Assembly (NCBI GenBank): GCA_049968515.1
Contig: JBMFQR010000003.1
Coordinates: 37,895 to 101,894, forward strand
Direction: 5' to 3'
Origin: JAOACQ01 sp049968515
GTDB taxonomy: Bacteria; Spirochaetota; Brevinematia; Brevinematales; JAOACQ01
DNA: 64,000 nt
Positions 43,802 through 53,538 of this stretch are shown piece by piece (position 1 is the first letter of the stretch; each line of letters opens with the position of its first letter). The notes under the pieces are model-generated. The model ran no database searches, was not told the DNA's origin, and was given only the letters and a program-made list of their open reading frames with translations. The position numbers and the translations under genes were made by a program.

Positions 43802-44632
43802 ATGTTTTTCAGAGTTATAGTTAATTCTATAAAGAAGTGGTGGAAAAATATAAACCTGTCGATTGTCTCCTCCATTATATCAGCAATAAATCCATTTTTT
43901 ATACTGCTTTTATTTTACTCGAATTTACTAATTTCACTGAATTTTGAACCCTTAAGGAAATATCCTGCACAGGTTATGAGTTTCTTCCTCTTTATGATTT
44001 CAATTGAGAGCTTTTTTCCCACAACATTTACAATGATAACGCTTCAAAAAAATGTAATGGAAAAAGACCACCTTTCCTATAAAGAATTCTTCTCTGGCTT
44101 CTGGAGACTTACAGGAAGATATTTTCTCCCATGGCTTGGACTTACACTTTTCTTTGCAATCTCATCAATTCTAATAATCTGGACGGGTGGGTTTTATTTT
44201 CAGTTTATTCAAAATATTGTATTAAAAACTGCAATACTGGTCTTTGTCCTGTTTATTTTCTCCATTTTTATAATGACTCAGTACATTTTTTTCCCACTTT
44301 ATGTATACGAAGAGGAAAAAATAAAAATTTCCAATGCCTTAAAGTTTGCAATGGAGATAACATTAAGGAATATACATCTCCTCTTGCCTTTCTTTTTGTT
44401 TGACACTGCTCTGTTTTTTACCCTGATGTTTTTGCCTTATTTTAACTTCTTCCTCGCAACAATACTTTATTTTGGCTTTGTTAATTATATCAGGCTATAT
44501 CTTTACTATGAAATAATAAGAAAATATACAACTCAAAAGAAATATGCCACAACCTCATACACAAAGACAGGTAATGCACCCTCTCCCTGGCTTGATCTTT
44601 TAAAAAGCAAGAAGGATCTATTGAAAAAGTAG
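43802..44632 (+). CDS. Hypothetical polytopic membrane protein
   Basis: 276 residues, not recognised. About six hydrophobic segments are visible (IISAINPFFILLLFYSNLLISL, FFLFMISIESFFPTTF, WLGLTLFFAISSILIIWTG, TAILVFVLFIFSIFIM, LLPFFLFDTALFFTLMFL, LATILYFGFVNYI), with a charged N-terminus and a polar C-terminal tail of about 40 residues. The pattern is like YesL-type proteins but I see no diagnostic motif. AAAGGGG stands seven bases before ATG. It is transcribed away from the PlsY fusion and toward the ATPase operon end. Confidence 0.6.
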   Translation: MFFRVIVNSIKKWWKNINLSIVSSIISAINPFFILLLFYSNLLISLNFEPLRKYPAQVMSFFLFMISIESFFPTTFTMITLQKNVMEKDHLSYKEFFSGFWRLTGRYFLPWLGLTLFFAISSILIIWTGGFYFQFIQNIVLKTAILVFVLFIFSIFIMTQYIFFPLYVYEEEKIKISNALKFAMEITLRNIHLLLPFFLFDTALFFTLMFLPYFNFFLATILYFGFVNYIRLYLYYEIIRKYTTQKKYATTSYTKTGNAPSPWLDLLKSKKDLLKK

Positions 44633-44660
44633 TACTTTTTGAATTTAAAAATGTCACTTC

Positions 44661-46586
44661 TTACCTTTTTAAGCCTTCAAAGGCCTTACCACCACCCCTG
44701 AAGAATTTCATAAAGAACTCATAATACTCAAGCCTCAAAACCTGAATGCTGACAATAAAACCCTCAAAGCCAATAACAAAAAGGTTTCCAAAAAGTATAA
44801 CAATCCACTCGATAATGGAATTTTTAAACATAGCTGCTATTATAAAGACTGCTATCATTAAAGCCTGATGATTCAATGCAAATGCCCCCACACGCATAAA
44901 AGAGATGGTATTTGTAAGAAAGGTCAGTACTGCTTCGACTACCTCAACAATTATCATTATTGGATTAAGTGATACTTCTTCCTCATTTGCATGCTTGAAA
45001 AATAATCTATCAAGTGGTTTTTCAAATGCAATCAATACAAGGAAAAAGGCAGGAATATAAAGCATCCAGCCGCTGAACTTTTTCATAACACCGAGAACTA
45101 AAATTGAGAGAAAGCTCCAGTAAAACCCCATACCCGGTATTCCCATAGAACTAAATAACAATCTCCCAAAGTTCCTCTCCCTGATACAATTAATTATGTT
45201 AATAACAATGCCGAGTGAAACCATCCATACCCCAAAACCTATCGCAAACAATAAAATTTCCATTATATGTGTAAGAGGTTTAAGCCAGATGGTTCTTATA
45301 ATATGATCAAAACCAAATAGTTCTCCATACAAAATTCCAAAAAATGCAGAGGAAAGCCCGACATAACATATTATCTTTGCAAAAGCCCTGATGTAACTGA
45401 ATCTTTTCACAAAAAGCCCAAGTAAACCTATTAAAAACAACACAAGCCCCTGTCCAAGGTCACCAAACATAACCCCATACATTAAAACATAGCTAAATGC
45501 CACAAGAGTTGTGGGATCAACCTCTCTATATGAAGGCACACCAAAATTCAAAACAAGCCCCTCGAAAGGCTTTAAAAATGATGGGTTTGAAAGCATAGTA
45601 GGTGGTGTCATACCTTCTTTTCCCATAGCCTCATAGTCTGGAATGCTTGTAATGACACATTTTTTGTCTGTCACACTCTCTATAACTGACTTTAGCCTTT
45701 CAAGCTTTCTATCGGGAATCCAGCACGAAATTAAAGCTACATCTCTCGAAGAAGCCATCTCTCTCTCAAGTCTGGCAAGTGCAAGGTAATATCTGATACT
45801 TTCTGTCAGAACATCAAAAACAGGGATTGATACCCTGAGAGTTTCTTTTATCTTACTTTCATACCATATTTCCTCATCCTGTAAACCTATAACCGATAAG
45901 CCAAGCTTTAAGAAACCTTCCTTTTTATCATTAGCTTCTGGAAAGCCAAAATCCTTAAAATATGCATTTTTCAATACACTTTCTATTTTTTCACTGAATT
46001 TTTTAGGATAAATCAATAACAATACTGCTTCCTTGCCTATCTCACCTAAAAATCTTAACTCACATGAAAAATCCTTCAGTGCATTAACCAGTGCCTGCTT
46101 GTTTATAAAAGGTATTGAACCAAAGTATATACCGAAAAATTTGAGATTTTCATACTCAGATAGGTCAAGGTTAATTTGGGAAAGAAAGAAGTTCTTTCTT
46201 AATCTTAATTCTTCCTCGACTTTTCTCTTCTTTACATCCTCAAGCTTCTTATTCAAATCATTTATCTTGTTTTCTATCCCTGCAAGCGTACTTTCTATTT
46301 CTTCTTCTTTAAGAATGGTAAATGTTTTTGATTCCTCAGTTTCTATCTTTTCCCAGAAATTCTTTACCATAGAATGGAGATAATCCACTCTTTTTTCAAG
46401 CTCTTTTAACTTTACAATTCTTTCCTCTACAGGTATTTTCTTAAAGAAGAAAAACTCTTTAAGCTTATTCTCGCTTAAGTTTATACTTTCAAACTCACCA
46501 AACTTGAGAAGCTCTCTCTTTACAGCTTCTTTGTGATGATTCAATATAAATATGTCCACCTTTCTCATTCTCTCGGGAAAAAACAT
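44661..46586 (-). CDS. atpI: V/A-type ATP synthase subunit I (a-type stator)
   Basis: 641 residues. The N-terminal 330 residues are soluble and coiled-coil rich (ERMRKVDIFILNHHKEAVKREL ... LKELEKRVDYLHSMV); the C-terminal part has about seven to eight membrane helices. It begins the membrane part with MYGVMFGDLGQGLVLFL and holds the essential Arg in NTISFMRVGAFALNHQALM, which faces the proteolipid ring. ATG at 46586 has GGGAG upstream; an ATG four codons before it also exists. It is the last gene of the operon. Confidence 0.92.
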   Translation of the reverse strand: MFFPERMRKVDIFILNHHKEAVKRELLKFGEFESINLSENKLKEFFFFKKIPVEERIVKLKELEKRVDYLHSMVKNFWEKIETEESKTFTILKEEEIESTLAGIENKINDLNKKLEDVKKRKVEEELRLRKNFFLSQINLDLSEYENLKFFGIYFGSIPFINKQALVNALKDFSCELRFLGEIGKEAVLLLIYPKKFSEKIESVLKNAYFKDFGFPEANDKKEGFLKLGLSVIGLQDEEIWYESKIKETLRVSIPVFDVLTESIRYYLALARLEREMASSRDVALISCWIPDRKLERLKSVIESVTDKKCVITSIPDYEAMGKEGMTPPTMLSNPSFLKPFEGLVLNFGVPSYREVDPTTLVAFSYVLMYGVMFGDLGQGLVLFLIGLLGLFVKRFSYIRAFAKIICYVGLSSAFFGILYGELFGFDHIIRTIWLKPLTHIMEILLFAIGFGVWMVSLGIVINIINCIRERNFGRLLFSSMGIPGMGFYWSFLSILVLGVMKKFSGWMLYIPAFFLVLIAFEKPLDRLFFKHANEEEVSLNPIMIIVEVVEAVLTFLTNTISFMRVGAFALNHQALMIAVFIIAAMFKNSIIEWIVILFGNLFVIGFEGFIVSIQVLRLEYYEFFMKFFRGGGKAFEGLKR

Positions 46587-46600
46587 AAAAGCTCCCATCT

Positions 46601-47614
46601 TTAAAACACGAGAAATTTCATAGTATCTTCAATATTTATCCCCTCTTTTTTAGCCTCAAGCAAAGCAAACCAGTTTTTCGCATTCAGGTAATGAAGAATA
46701 AAAAATGAGAGAAAAAGCCCTATATCAAAAATCTTAGATTTCATGCCCTTTTTTGCCCTTTTAATCAATTCCTTGAAAAAATAATACTCAAGATAATCTT
46801 CATATGAAATTTCTTTATCCTCTGGCTTAATAAAACCCCATTCTATCAAAAGTTTGAAAAACTCCTCTTCACTACCAGCATCTAAAAGTTTCTCATATTT
46901 TGATTGAGATAAAACACCTAAAATTTCTGGAAGCAACACCATACATTCATTCTTTCCAAGATTAAAGAAAAATCTTGCCCTGTAAATTGAGAGTATATGC
47001 TTTGCCTCAAGAAAGTAAAAGAGATACCTTTCCACCCCCGCCTTTTCAAAAGGAGAAAGAGTATCATAAAAATTTTTCAATATGGCCAGAAGATAATTGT
47101 CAATCCTTATATCAAAAAAAAAGGTGTTTGAAGTTTCTTTAACTCTCGGAAATGTATCTCTTGCAATCGCATAATACTCTGTCCCGCTTAAAAAGTCAAG
47201 AAGCTCATCAATCGTATTGATATTTCTCAAAAATTCAACCTGAAACTTATTGCCAGTTTCAAGCTCAAACAAAAGATCAAGATAATCCTTTCTCTCTAAA
47301 AGAATAATCTTTAAAGCAAACTTGAGATTCTCCACCTCGTAGAATTTCAGCCAGATTTTAAAAAACTTTTTTGAATTGCCATACATAAATCTTTCAACAC
47401 TTTTTAAAAAAAGAAATTCCTGTTGCTTTATTGCCTTCTCTATCGAAATGATACTCTCATCCTTTAATGTTACCTTTTTCAGCTTTAATTTTACAAGCTC
47501 GATAAGGTCTTTTAATTCCATATTAAGTGCTTCTTTAATTTCATCCTCTTTAAGTAATGTGCCACGCCATGCCATAATCTTTGGATAAATTGCAACGTAT
47601 TTAAATCCCAGCAT
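46601..47614 (-). CDS. atpC: V/A-type ATPase subunit C (AC39 family)
   Basis: 337 residues, mostly helical. The N-terminal GFKYVAIYPKIMAWRGTLLKEDEIKEALN and the acidic helices match subunit C/d, a funnel linking the rotor ring to the central stalk. Sequence conservation in this family is low, so position between the H-like and I genes is strong support. GAGG is five bases before the ATG. Confidence 0.82.
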   Translation of the reverse strand: MLGFKYVAIYPKIMAWRGTLLKEDEIKEALNMELKDLIELVKLKLKKVTLKDESIISIEKAIKQQEFLFLKSVERFMYGNSKKFFKIWLKFYEVENLKFALKIILLERKDYLDLLFELETGNKFQVEFLRNINTIDELLDFLSGTEYYAIARDTFPRVKETSNTFFFDIRIDNYLLAILKNFYDTLSPFEKAGVERYLFYFLEAKHILSIYRARFFFNLGKNECMVLLPEILGVLSQSKYEKLLDAGSEEEFFKLLIEWGFIKPEDKEISYEDYLEYYFFKELIKRAKKGMKSKIFDIGLFLSFFILHYLNAKNWFALLEAKKEGINIEDTMKFLVF

Positions 47615-47621
47615 TCCAACC

Positions 47622-47933
47622 TCATTCAGAAAATAACATCTTTATAACTTTCTGTTTAATCTTTTCTTTTTTCTCATTAAATAGAGCTGTTTTGTCATTA
47701 AGCTCTTTTTCTATTTCTTTTCTAAGACGTTTCTTAAGCTCTTCCAGTTCCTTATTCAAATTTTCCATCTTAGCTTTCTTTTCTGCCTCAAACTTTTCCT
47801 TAAATTCCTTCTCAAGAAGTCCAACCTTTTTTGATGCTTCCTCAAGAATCTTTTCTACCTCTTTCTCAGACCTTTCAACCTGATCCTCTATCTCAAGCTC
47901 TACTTTTTTTATAGTCTCAAGCACCTTTTTCAT
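47622..47933 (-). CDS. V/A-type ATPase peripheral-stalk subunit (H/G type)
   Basis: 103 residues that form one continuous charged coiled coil, rich in Lys and Glu (KVELEIEDQVERSEKEVEKILEEASKK ... KRLRKEIEKEL). This is the appearance of the H subunit that pairs with E in the peripheral stalk of A/V-ATPases. ATG overlaps the stop of the Usp-like gene (ATGA). Function is inferred from pattern and position. Confidence 0.75.
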   Translation of the reverse strand: MKKVLETIKKVELEIEDQVERSEKEVEKILEEASKKVGLLEKEFKEKFEAEKKAKMENLNKELEELKKRLRKEIEKELNDKTALFNEKKEKIKQKVIKMLFSE

Positions 47934-48382
47934 AGCTCTTCTCCAATAACTAAAATGCTAATATCAGTATGCAACAATAAATCCCTCTCTATCTTTGAAA
48001 GAATGTCCTTTAAACATTTTCCTCCAGTTTTTTTTGCCACAAACAAAACCTTCTCATCTACATTATCATTCTTTATGTAGTTAACAATTTCAAAAAAAGG
48101 TTCTCCAGTCAAAATAACTTCCCTTGCTTCGACACCCATATTTTTTGCCTCTTTAATCATAAAATCCAGATATTTCTCAATATCTTTTTTCATAGTGTCA
48201 TTATATCTACCAACCTCTTCCTCAATAAAAACTCTGTATCTTTTCAGTTTATTAACAAGCTCAATATTTAAAATACCTATAAAAACAACCTCAAAATTGT
48301 GTCTCTTTGCAAAAGATAAAGCCTTTTTGTATGCCTTTTTGCCCTCAGGAGAACCTGTTATGGGAATATAAATTACGCTCAA
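47930..48382 (-). CDS. Universal stress protein (UspA) family
   Basis: 150 residues. The fold pattern IYIPITGSPEGKKAYKKALSFAKRHNFEVVFIGIL, then a central helix, VILTGEPFFEIVNYIKN, then a final DISILVIG strand, matches UspA. The ATP-binding G-2x-G-9x-G-S/T is not clearly conserved (KKTGGKCLKD), so nucleotide binding is uncertain. The TTG start has GGAGG five bases upstream. It is embedded between atpD and the H-like gene, with 10 bases or less between genes. Confidence 0.72.
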   Translation of the reverse strand: MSVIYIPITGSPEGKKAYKKALSFAKRHNFEVVFIGILNIELVNKLKRYRVFIEEEVGRYNDTMKKDIEKYLDFMIKEAKNMGVEAREVILTGEPFFEIVNYIKNDNVDEKVLFVAKKTGGKCLKDILSKIERDLLLHTDISILVIGEEL

Positions 48383-48392
48383 AGTTTCCTCC

Positions 48393-49025
48393 TCACTTTT
48401 CTTTAGAAGCCTTAACTCTCTTCATTTGAAAAAATGTTTCCCTTTCTCTCTCCTCAAGATTTTCCTGTATAAACTTTATAATCTCTTTAAATTCTGGGAT
48501 AAATATGTTTTCAAGTGCATTAACCCGTCGCTGTGTTTTCTTAATTTCATAAGAAAGTCTCCATGCTTTAGCTTCAAGTTCTGCAACCTCTATGAGTAAT
48601 GAAAGCAACTCTCTGGATTCCTGCTGAAATTTATCATAAATTCTATACCTTCCAACACTAAAAAAACTTCCAGCTTCAAACCTTTTTTCACTCTCTGTTT
48701 TCTGTATAACTGGCAGATTTACCCCCATTATGCTCTTCTCTATAATCTTAAGCTCACCAAAACTCTTAGCATTATTAAGAATCATCTGCCTCAATACAAT
48801 TTCTCCAAACTCAAGTTTTAGCAATTTGAATTTATAATACATCTCTTCAAACTTTTTATCTAACAAAGCTCTTTTTTCCTTCACAATTTCTGCAATTTCA
48901 AGAAGGTGCATTACAAGCACCTCTCTTTTCTCCTCAAGCAGGTCATGTCCTTCTATAGAAAACTCAAGCTGTGCCTTAAATTCGAGAAGGTTGGTTTTTG
49001 TAGGAGATATCTCTGCAAGATTCAT
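48393..49025 (-). CDS. atpD: V/A-type ATPase subunit D (central stalk)
   Basis: 210 residues. EISPTKTNLLEFKAQLEFSIEGHDLLEEKREVLVMHLLEI matches subunit D, a long helical hairpin serving as rotor shaft, and AWRLSYEIKKTQRRVNALENIFIPEF is the second conserved stretch. ATG overlaps the atpB stop (ATGA). Confidence 0.95.
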   Translation of the reverse strand: MNLAEISPTKTNLLEFKAQLEFSIEGHDLLEEKREVLVMHLLEIAEIVKEKRALLDKKFEEMYYKFKLLKLEFGEIVLRQMILNNAKSFGELKIIEKSIMGVNLPVIQKTESEKRFEAGSFFSVGRYRIYDKFQQESRELLSLLIEVAELEAKAWRLSYEIKKTQRRVNALENIFIPEFKEIIKFIQENLEERERETFFQMKRVKASKEK

Positions 49026-50419
49026 TCTACTCCCTCTTCCTCAATATAGTATTTTTCTATCTCCTCTTCTTTTAATCCTGTTAGTTCAGTTTTTGGAAGT
49101 ATGGAAATAATCTTCCAACCAAGCTCAAGACTTCTTTCCATGCTTCTATCTTCTTTAAATCCCTGCCCGATAAAGTTTCTCTCAAACTCATTGCCAAACT
49201 TGAGGTAGGCTCTGTCTACAGCCCCAAGCTCTTCCTCACCGACAATTGAGGCTATAGATCTTACCTCTTTAACCCTCGCATAGCTTGCATAAAGCTGCAT
49301 AAAGAGATGGGGATGATCTTCCCTTGTAAAACCCCTCCCAATACTATCCTTCATAAGTCTTGAGAGAGAAGGTAGAATATCTATTGGTGGATAGATACCC
49401 TTCCCGTAAAGTTCACGTGAAAGAACTATCTGTCCTTCTGTAATATAACCAGTAAGATCAGGCACTGGGTGCGTAATATCATCGTTTGGCATTGTAAGAA
49501 TGGGAACCTGTGTTATAGTACCTTCCCTGCCTTTTACTCTTCCAGCCCTCTCATAAATTGTAGCAAGATCGCTATACATATAGCCGGGAAAACCTTTTCT
49601 TGCAGGTACCTCCCCCCTTGCATTCGCTATTTCTCTTAATGCTTCACAGTAGCTTGTCATGTCAGTAAGTATGACAAGAACATGTTTGCCTTTATCAAAG
49701 GCAAGATATTCAGCCACTGTCAGTGCAACTCTCGGAGTAACAATTCTTTCTATCGGGGGATCATTCGCAAGATTTAAAAACATAACCACGTTCTCCAATG
49801 CCCCCCTCTCCTCAAAGTTATTAATGAAGAAAAAGGCATCGTCGTTCTTTATACCCATCGCAGCAAAAACTACCGCAAAGTTTCCAGCCTCCTCTCCCGG
49901 AAGTTTTGCCTGTGCCGCAATCTGTGCAGCAAGTTCATTGTGTGGAAGACCGGCCGCTGAAAATATTGGTAGCTTCTGCCCCCTCACAAGCGTATTCATT
50001 AAATCTATTGCACTAACACCTGTTTCAATGTACTCCCTCGGATACTCTCTGACAACCGGATTTATCGATTCTCCATTAACGTTTCTATATGTTTCTGGAA
50101 TTACATCAAAAATTCCATCTATCGGTTTCCCCGTCCCATTAAAAATTCTTCCAAGCATTTTTTCAGAAAGACCTATTTCAAGGGGTTTTCCTGTAAATCT
50201 GACCCTCGAAGTCTTTGAGTTAATACCGCTCGTGCCCTCAAACAACTGAACCACAACAAACTCATCGGATGACTCAAGGACTTTTCCTCTTCTTTCACTG
50301 CCGTCTTCAAGCTTTACCTCGACAACCTCATCATAACCAACATTCTTTATGCCTTCAATAACAATAATAGGCCCCTTTATCGAATTTATACCTATATGCT
50401 CTCTTGAAATCTCAAACAT
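49022..50419 (-). CDS. atpB: V/A-type ATPase subunit B (non-catalytic)
   Basis: 465 residues. GPIIVIEGIKNVGYDEVVEV, FNGTGKPIDG, REYIETGVSAIDLMNTLVRGQKLPIFSAAGLPHNELAAQIA and the C-terminal TITQVPILTMPNDDITHPVPDLTGYITEGQI are diagnostic of the B subunit. There is no canonical Walker A P-loop, as expected. It alternates with A in the hexameric head. Confidence 0.97.
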   Translation of the reverse strand: MFEISREHIGINSIKGPIIVIEGIKNVGYDEVVEVKLEDGSERRGKVLESSDEFVVVQLFEGTSGINSKTSRVRFTGKPLEIGLSEKMLGRIFNGTGKPIDGIFDVIPETYRNVNGESINPVVREYPREYIETGVSAIDLMNTLVRGQKLPIFSAAGLPHNELAAQIAAQAKLPGEEAGNFAVVFAAMGIKNDDAFFFINNFEERGALENVVMFLNLANDPPIERIVTPRVALTVAEYLAFDKGKHVLVILTDMTSYCEALREIANARGEVPARKGFPGYMYSDLATIYERAGRVKGREGTITQVPILTMPNDDITHPVPDLTGYITEGQIVLSRELYGKGIYPPIDILPSLSRLMKDSIGRGFTREDHPHLFMQLYASYARVKEVRSIASIVGEEELGAVDRAYLKFGNEFERNFIGQGFKEDRSMERSLELGWKIISILPKTELTGLKEEEIEKYYIEEEGVE

Positions 50420-50427
50420 TTTACCCC

Positions 50428-52200
50428 CTACTCGAGATATTCCTTTTCAATTGATTTGAATTCTTCAAACATCTTTAATTCTATTTCATCAATCTTCTCA
50501 AGACTATCATTTGGAACGGAAATTTTTATCCTCAAAATTGAGGAAATGATATTCATATTTCTGATAACAAATATCGGGACTCCTGATTTTATAAGCTCCG
50601 AAGCCCTATCAAAAAATTTAAGAATCAGCCTTAATATCTTCAGCTGCTTTTCCGGAACCGAGTATGTATCAATCTCGTCATAAGCACTCTGCTGTAAAAA
50701 CCCTATCTTTATAATTCTAGCAACATCAAGATAAAGCTGTTCAGAATCAGGCAGAGCATCAGGACCAATAAGCTTGACAATCTTCTGTAATCTATCCTCC
50801 TTCTGTAAAATCTCAAAGCTCTTTATTCTTATCTCTTTATAATCTGCTGCAATATTTTCTACCCACCACTCGTTTATCTCATCTGCATACTGGCTGTAGC
50901 TTCTCATCCAGTTAATTGAAGGATAATGTCTGCTTGAGGCAAGAAATTTGTCAAGTTCCCAGAAACATCTTACGAATCTTTTTGTATTCTGTGTTACAGG
51001 CTCTGAAAAATCACCTCCGGGGGGAGAAACTGCTCCTATGATAGTAATTGACCCTTTGTGTCCTGATTTTGTTATGCAATAAGCAGCCCTTTCATAAAAG
51101 GCAGCAAGCCTTGAACCAAGATAAGCTGGAAAACCTTCCTCTGCCGGCATTTCTTCAAGCCTTCCTGATAATTCTCTTAAAGCTTCAGCCCATCTTGAAG
51201 TAGAGTCAGCCATAAGTGCAACATCATATCCCATATCTCTGTAATATTCAGCAATTGTTATACCGGTATAAATTGAGGCCTCTCTCGCTGTAACCGGCAT
51301 ATTCGATGTGTTTGCTATAAGAACAGTTCTTTCCATCAGAGGCTTTTGTGTTCTTGGATCTATAAGCTTTGGAAAATTTTCAAGAACTTCTGTAATTTCG
51401 TTTCCTCTTTCTCCGCAACCAATATAAACAATAAGGTGTGCGTCTGCCCACTTTGCAAGTTGATGCTGCGTAATTGTCTTACCGGTCCCGAATCCACCGG
51501 GAATACCAGCTGTCCCACCCTTTGCAATCGGAAAGAATACATCCACAATTCTCTGTCCGGTTAATAATGGAAGAGAGGGTTTTAATCTCTTTGCGACTGG
51601 CCTTGGAATTTTCACAGGCCACTTGTGATACATTTTTACTTCTATCTCCCTATTTTCTTCATCCTGAAGAATAATCACAGGGTCATCTAATCTATAATCT
51701 CCCTCTGGAAAGACCTTAATTACCCTACCTTCCAATTCGGGATGAAGTAGAATCTTATGATTTAAAATACTGGTTTCACTAACCTCACCAACTATCTGTC
51801 CACCATTAAGTATATCATTTTCATTAACAAGTGGCTTGAAGTGCCACTTTTTAGCTCTATCAAGAGAGGGAATATTTATACCCCTTCCAATGTAAATCCC
51901 GCTCTTTTTTGAAATACCTTCCAGCGGTCTCTGTATACCATCAAACACATTGCCTATAAGGCCGGGTCCAAGTTCAACAGAGAGTGGTAAACCGCTTCCA
52001 TAAATTTCATCCCCTGGTTTTACACCACTCGTATCCTCATACACCTGTATTGTAGCGATGTCATTTTCAATAGCCAGAACCTCCCCCACAAGATGAAACT
52101 CAGAAACATAAACAAGTTCCATCATCTTAAGCATTTCAGACAACTTTGCTGAAATAATAGGTCCATTAACTTTAAAAATTTTACCTGCAGCCCTGCTCAT
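50428..52200 (-). CDS. atpA: V/A-type ATPase subunit A (catalytic)
   Basis: 590 residues. GRAAGKIFKVNGPIISAKL-type start, the non-homologous insert region, and the P-loop GGFGTGKTITQHQLAKWADA identify it, together with GCGERGNEITEVL and ADSTSRWAEALRELSGRLEEMPAEEGFPAYL. It hydrolyses or synthesises ATP. AAGGA is upstream of ATG. The 61-base gap before it is the largest inside the operon. Confidence 0.97.
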   Translation of the reverse strand: MSRAAGKIFKVNGPIISAKLSEMLKMMELVYVSEFHLVGEVLAIENDIATIQVYEDTSGVKPGDEIYGSGLPLSVELGPGLIGNVFDGIQRPLEGISKKSGIYIGRGINIPSLDRAKKWHFKPLVNENDILNGGQIVGEVSETSILNHKILLHPELEGRVIKVFPEGDYRLDDPVIILQDEENREIEVKMYHKWPVKIPRPVAKRLKPSLPLLTGQRIVDVFFPIAKGGTAGIPGGFGTGKTITQHQLAKWADAHLIVYIGCGERGNEITEVLENFPKLIDPRTQKPLMERTVLIANTSNMPVTAREASIYTGITIAEYYRDMGYDVALMADSTSRWAEALRELSGRLEEMPAEEGFPAYLGSRLAAFYERAAYCITKSGHKGSITIIGAVSPPGGDFSEPVTQNTKRFVRCFWELDKFLASSRHYPSINWMRSYSQYADEINEWWVENIAADYKEIRIKSFEILQKEDRLQKIVKLIGPDALPDSEQLYLDVARIIKIGFLQQSAYDEIDTYSVPEKQLKILRLILKFFDRASELIKSGVPIFVIRNMNIISSILRIKISVPNDSLEKIDEIELKMFEEFKSIEKEYLE

Positions 52201-52261
52201 AAAAATTCCTTAACAATAATAAAAATTTATGTGTACAGCCAGAAGCATTGCACATAAATTC

Positions 52262-52948
52262 TTATGTTTTTAACTCTCTTATTATTCCGAGAGGTGTTTG
52301 TTCACATCCCTGTCCCAATGGATTATCTCTTAAAATCATATACATCTTTTCTTTGTCAATTCTTCTGTCTGAAACACCAAGTATTCTACCGCCAAGATCA
52401 TTTAAATCTACTATGAGAACATCCACACCAAGCCTTTTACTTACCTCCTTAGCAACTCTGTCAGGATGCAATGGCCCTAAAACCACATACCTATTGTACG
52501 GAGGAATCGTGTTTAGTGTGGGACCATCTATTGAAGAAGCTCTATAACCTGCTATTCTGTAAAAGTCCCCTCTTCTACCAAAGAAAGTCTTTGTTATGAA
52601 ACTTACGAATGCTGCAAAAAGAATTCTTACCACACCACACTCCCTTAATGCCATTTCCATTGTTTGTGGAATTCCAAGTCCGATGCCATGCTTTGTTTTA
52701 GTAACATACCTTGATAGAAAAACAGCTAATTTTCTTGGTTTAATAGAATCAACCGGATAAGCCCTGTTCTGACAAATAGCTACAGCCTTTTCTGTGATAA
52801 AAAGAATGTCACCCTTTTGCAGATAAGGTTTTGCATATCTTTCTGTAACTTCGACAATATTTTCTCCATTTTTTATGACATGAGTTTTTATTGGTATTCT
52901 CGTAAAGATTTTTCCTTCATACTTTATTTCTGGTTTTTTTTCTTTCAT
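52262..52948 (-). CDS. Coenzyme F420:gamma-glutamyl ligase-like protein
   Basis: 228 residues. RIPIKTHVIKNGENIVEVTERYAKPYLQKGDILFITEKAVAI matches the start of CofE/FbiB-type F420-0:glutamate ligases and their uncharacterised bacterial relatives, and DLNDLGGRILGVSD may match the later metal- or GTP-site region. No other F420 gene is in the window. It lies between atpE and atpA with three-base spacing to atpE. Function is open; similarity to the F420 ligase family is judged by eye. Confidence 0.68.
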   Translation of the reverse strand: MKEKKPEIKYEGKIFTRIPIKTHVIKNGENIVEVTERYAKPYLQKGDILFITEKAVAICQNRAYPVDSIKPRKLAVFLSRYVTKTKHGIGLGIPQTMEMALRECGVVRILFAAFVSFITKTFFGRRGDFYRIAGYRASSIDGPTLNTIPPYNRYVVLGPLHPDRVAKEVSKRLGVDVLIVDLNDLGGRILGVSDRRIDKEKMYMILRDNPLGQGCEQTPLGIIRELKT

Positions 52949-52950
52949 TT

Positions 52951-53529
52951 TTAATCTCCAAGCTCGCTAACAATTATTTTCAAAATCTCTGGTTTCAGCT
53001 TTGTAAAAATGTAGTCTAAAGAGGCATCAATGTAAGTATCCTCTGTCTTTATTATAATGCCACCGGTAATATTTGTAAAAGAGAGCTTTTTTACATTCTT
53101 TAACCTTTTCTTAATCTCAGAAAAAATCTTTTCATCTTCAAAGGAAAGTAATACCTCAACCTCTTTACCTTTTATATCCTTTTCTACACTATTTATTATT
53201 CTACTGATAAAATCAAGATAGCTACTTCTATCTTTTTTTATTTCTGTGATTACATCCAGAAATATCTCGTCAATAAAAGATCTATAAAGATTTGAAAGCT
53301 TTTCCTGTTTTTCTCTCATTATCTCCATCTCAAGTTTACCAGAAAGCTTTTTTCTTAATGAAGAAATTTCTCCGTCAAATAAGACTCTTTCCTCTGAATA
53401 GTGTTTCTCAAGCTCATTAATTCTCGATACTATAAGATTATTTGCTTTTGCCTTTGCTTCCTCTATTCTCTTGTTGACATTTGAAAGTGTGTCGGCTCTT
53501 ATCTCTTCAAGCATCTCTCTTATTCCCAT
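52951..53529 (-). CDS. atpE: V/A-type ATPase subunit E (peripheral stalk)
   Basis: 192 residues. An N-terminal coiled coil (EMLEEIRADTLSNVNKRIEEAKAKANNLI) is followed by a globular C-domain with SFEDEKIF, NITGGIIIKTEDTYIDASLDYIFTKL, a segment typical of subunit E (GG-I-----G-I-vDnTfe-rl). It pairs with the H-like coiled coil to hold the stator. Confidence 0.88.
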   Translation of the reverse strand: MGIREMLEEIRADTLSNVNKRIEEAKAKANNLIVSRINELEKHYSEERVLFDGEISSLRKKLSGKLEMEIMREKQEKLSNLYRSFIDEIFLDVITEIKKDRSSYLDFISRIINSVEKDIKGKEVEVLLSFEDEKIFSEIKKRLKNVKKLSFTNITGGIIIKTEDTYIDASLDYIFTKLKPEILKIIVSELGD

Positions 53530-53538
53530 ATAAATACC

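Noticed and set aside
49659..50249. 196-residue ORF antisense to atpB
   Set aside because: It mirrors a conserved ATPase gene and has Ser/Thr-rich low-complexity composition typical of shadow frames.
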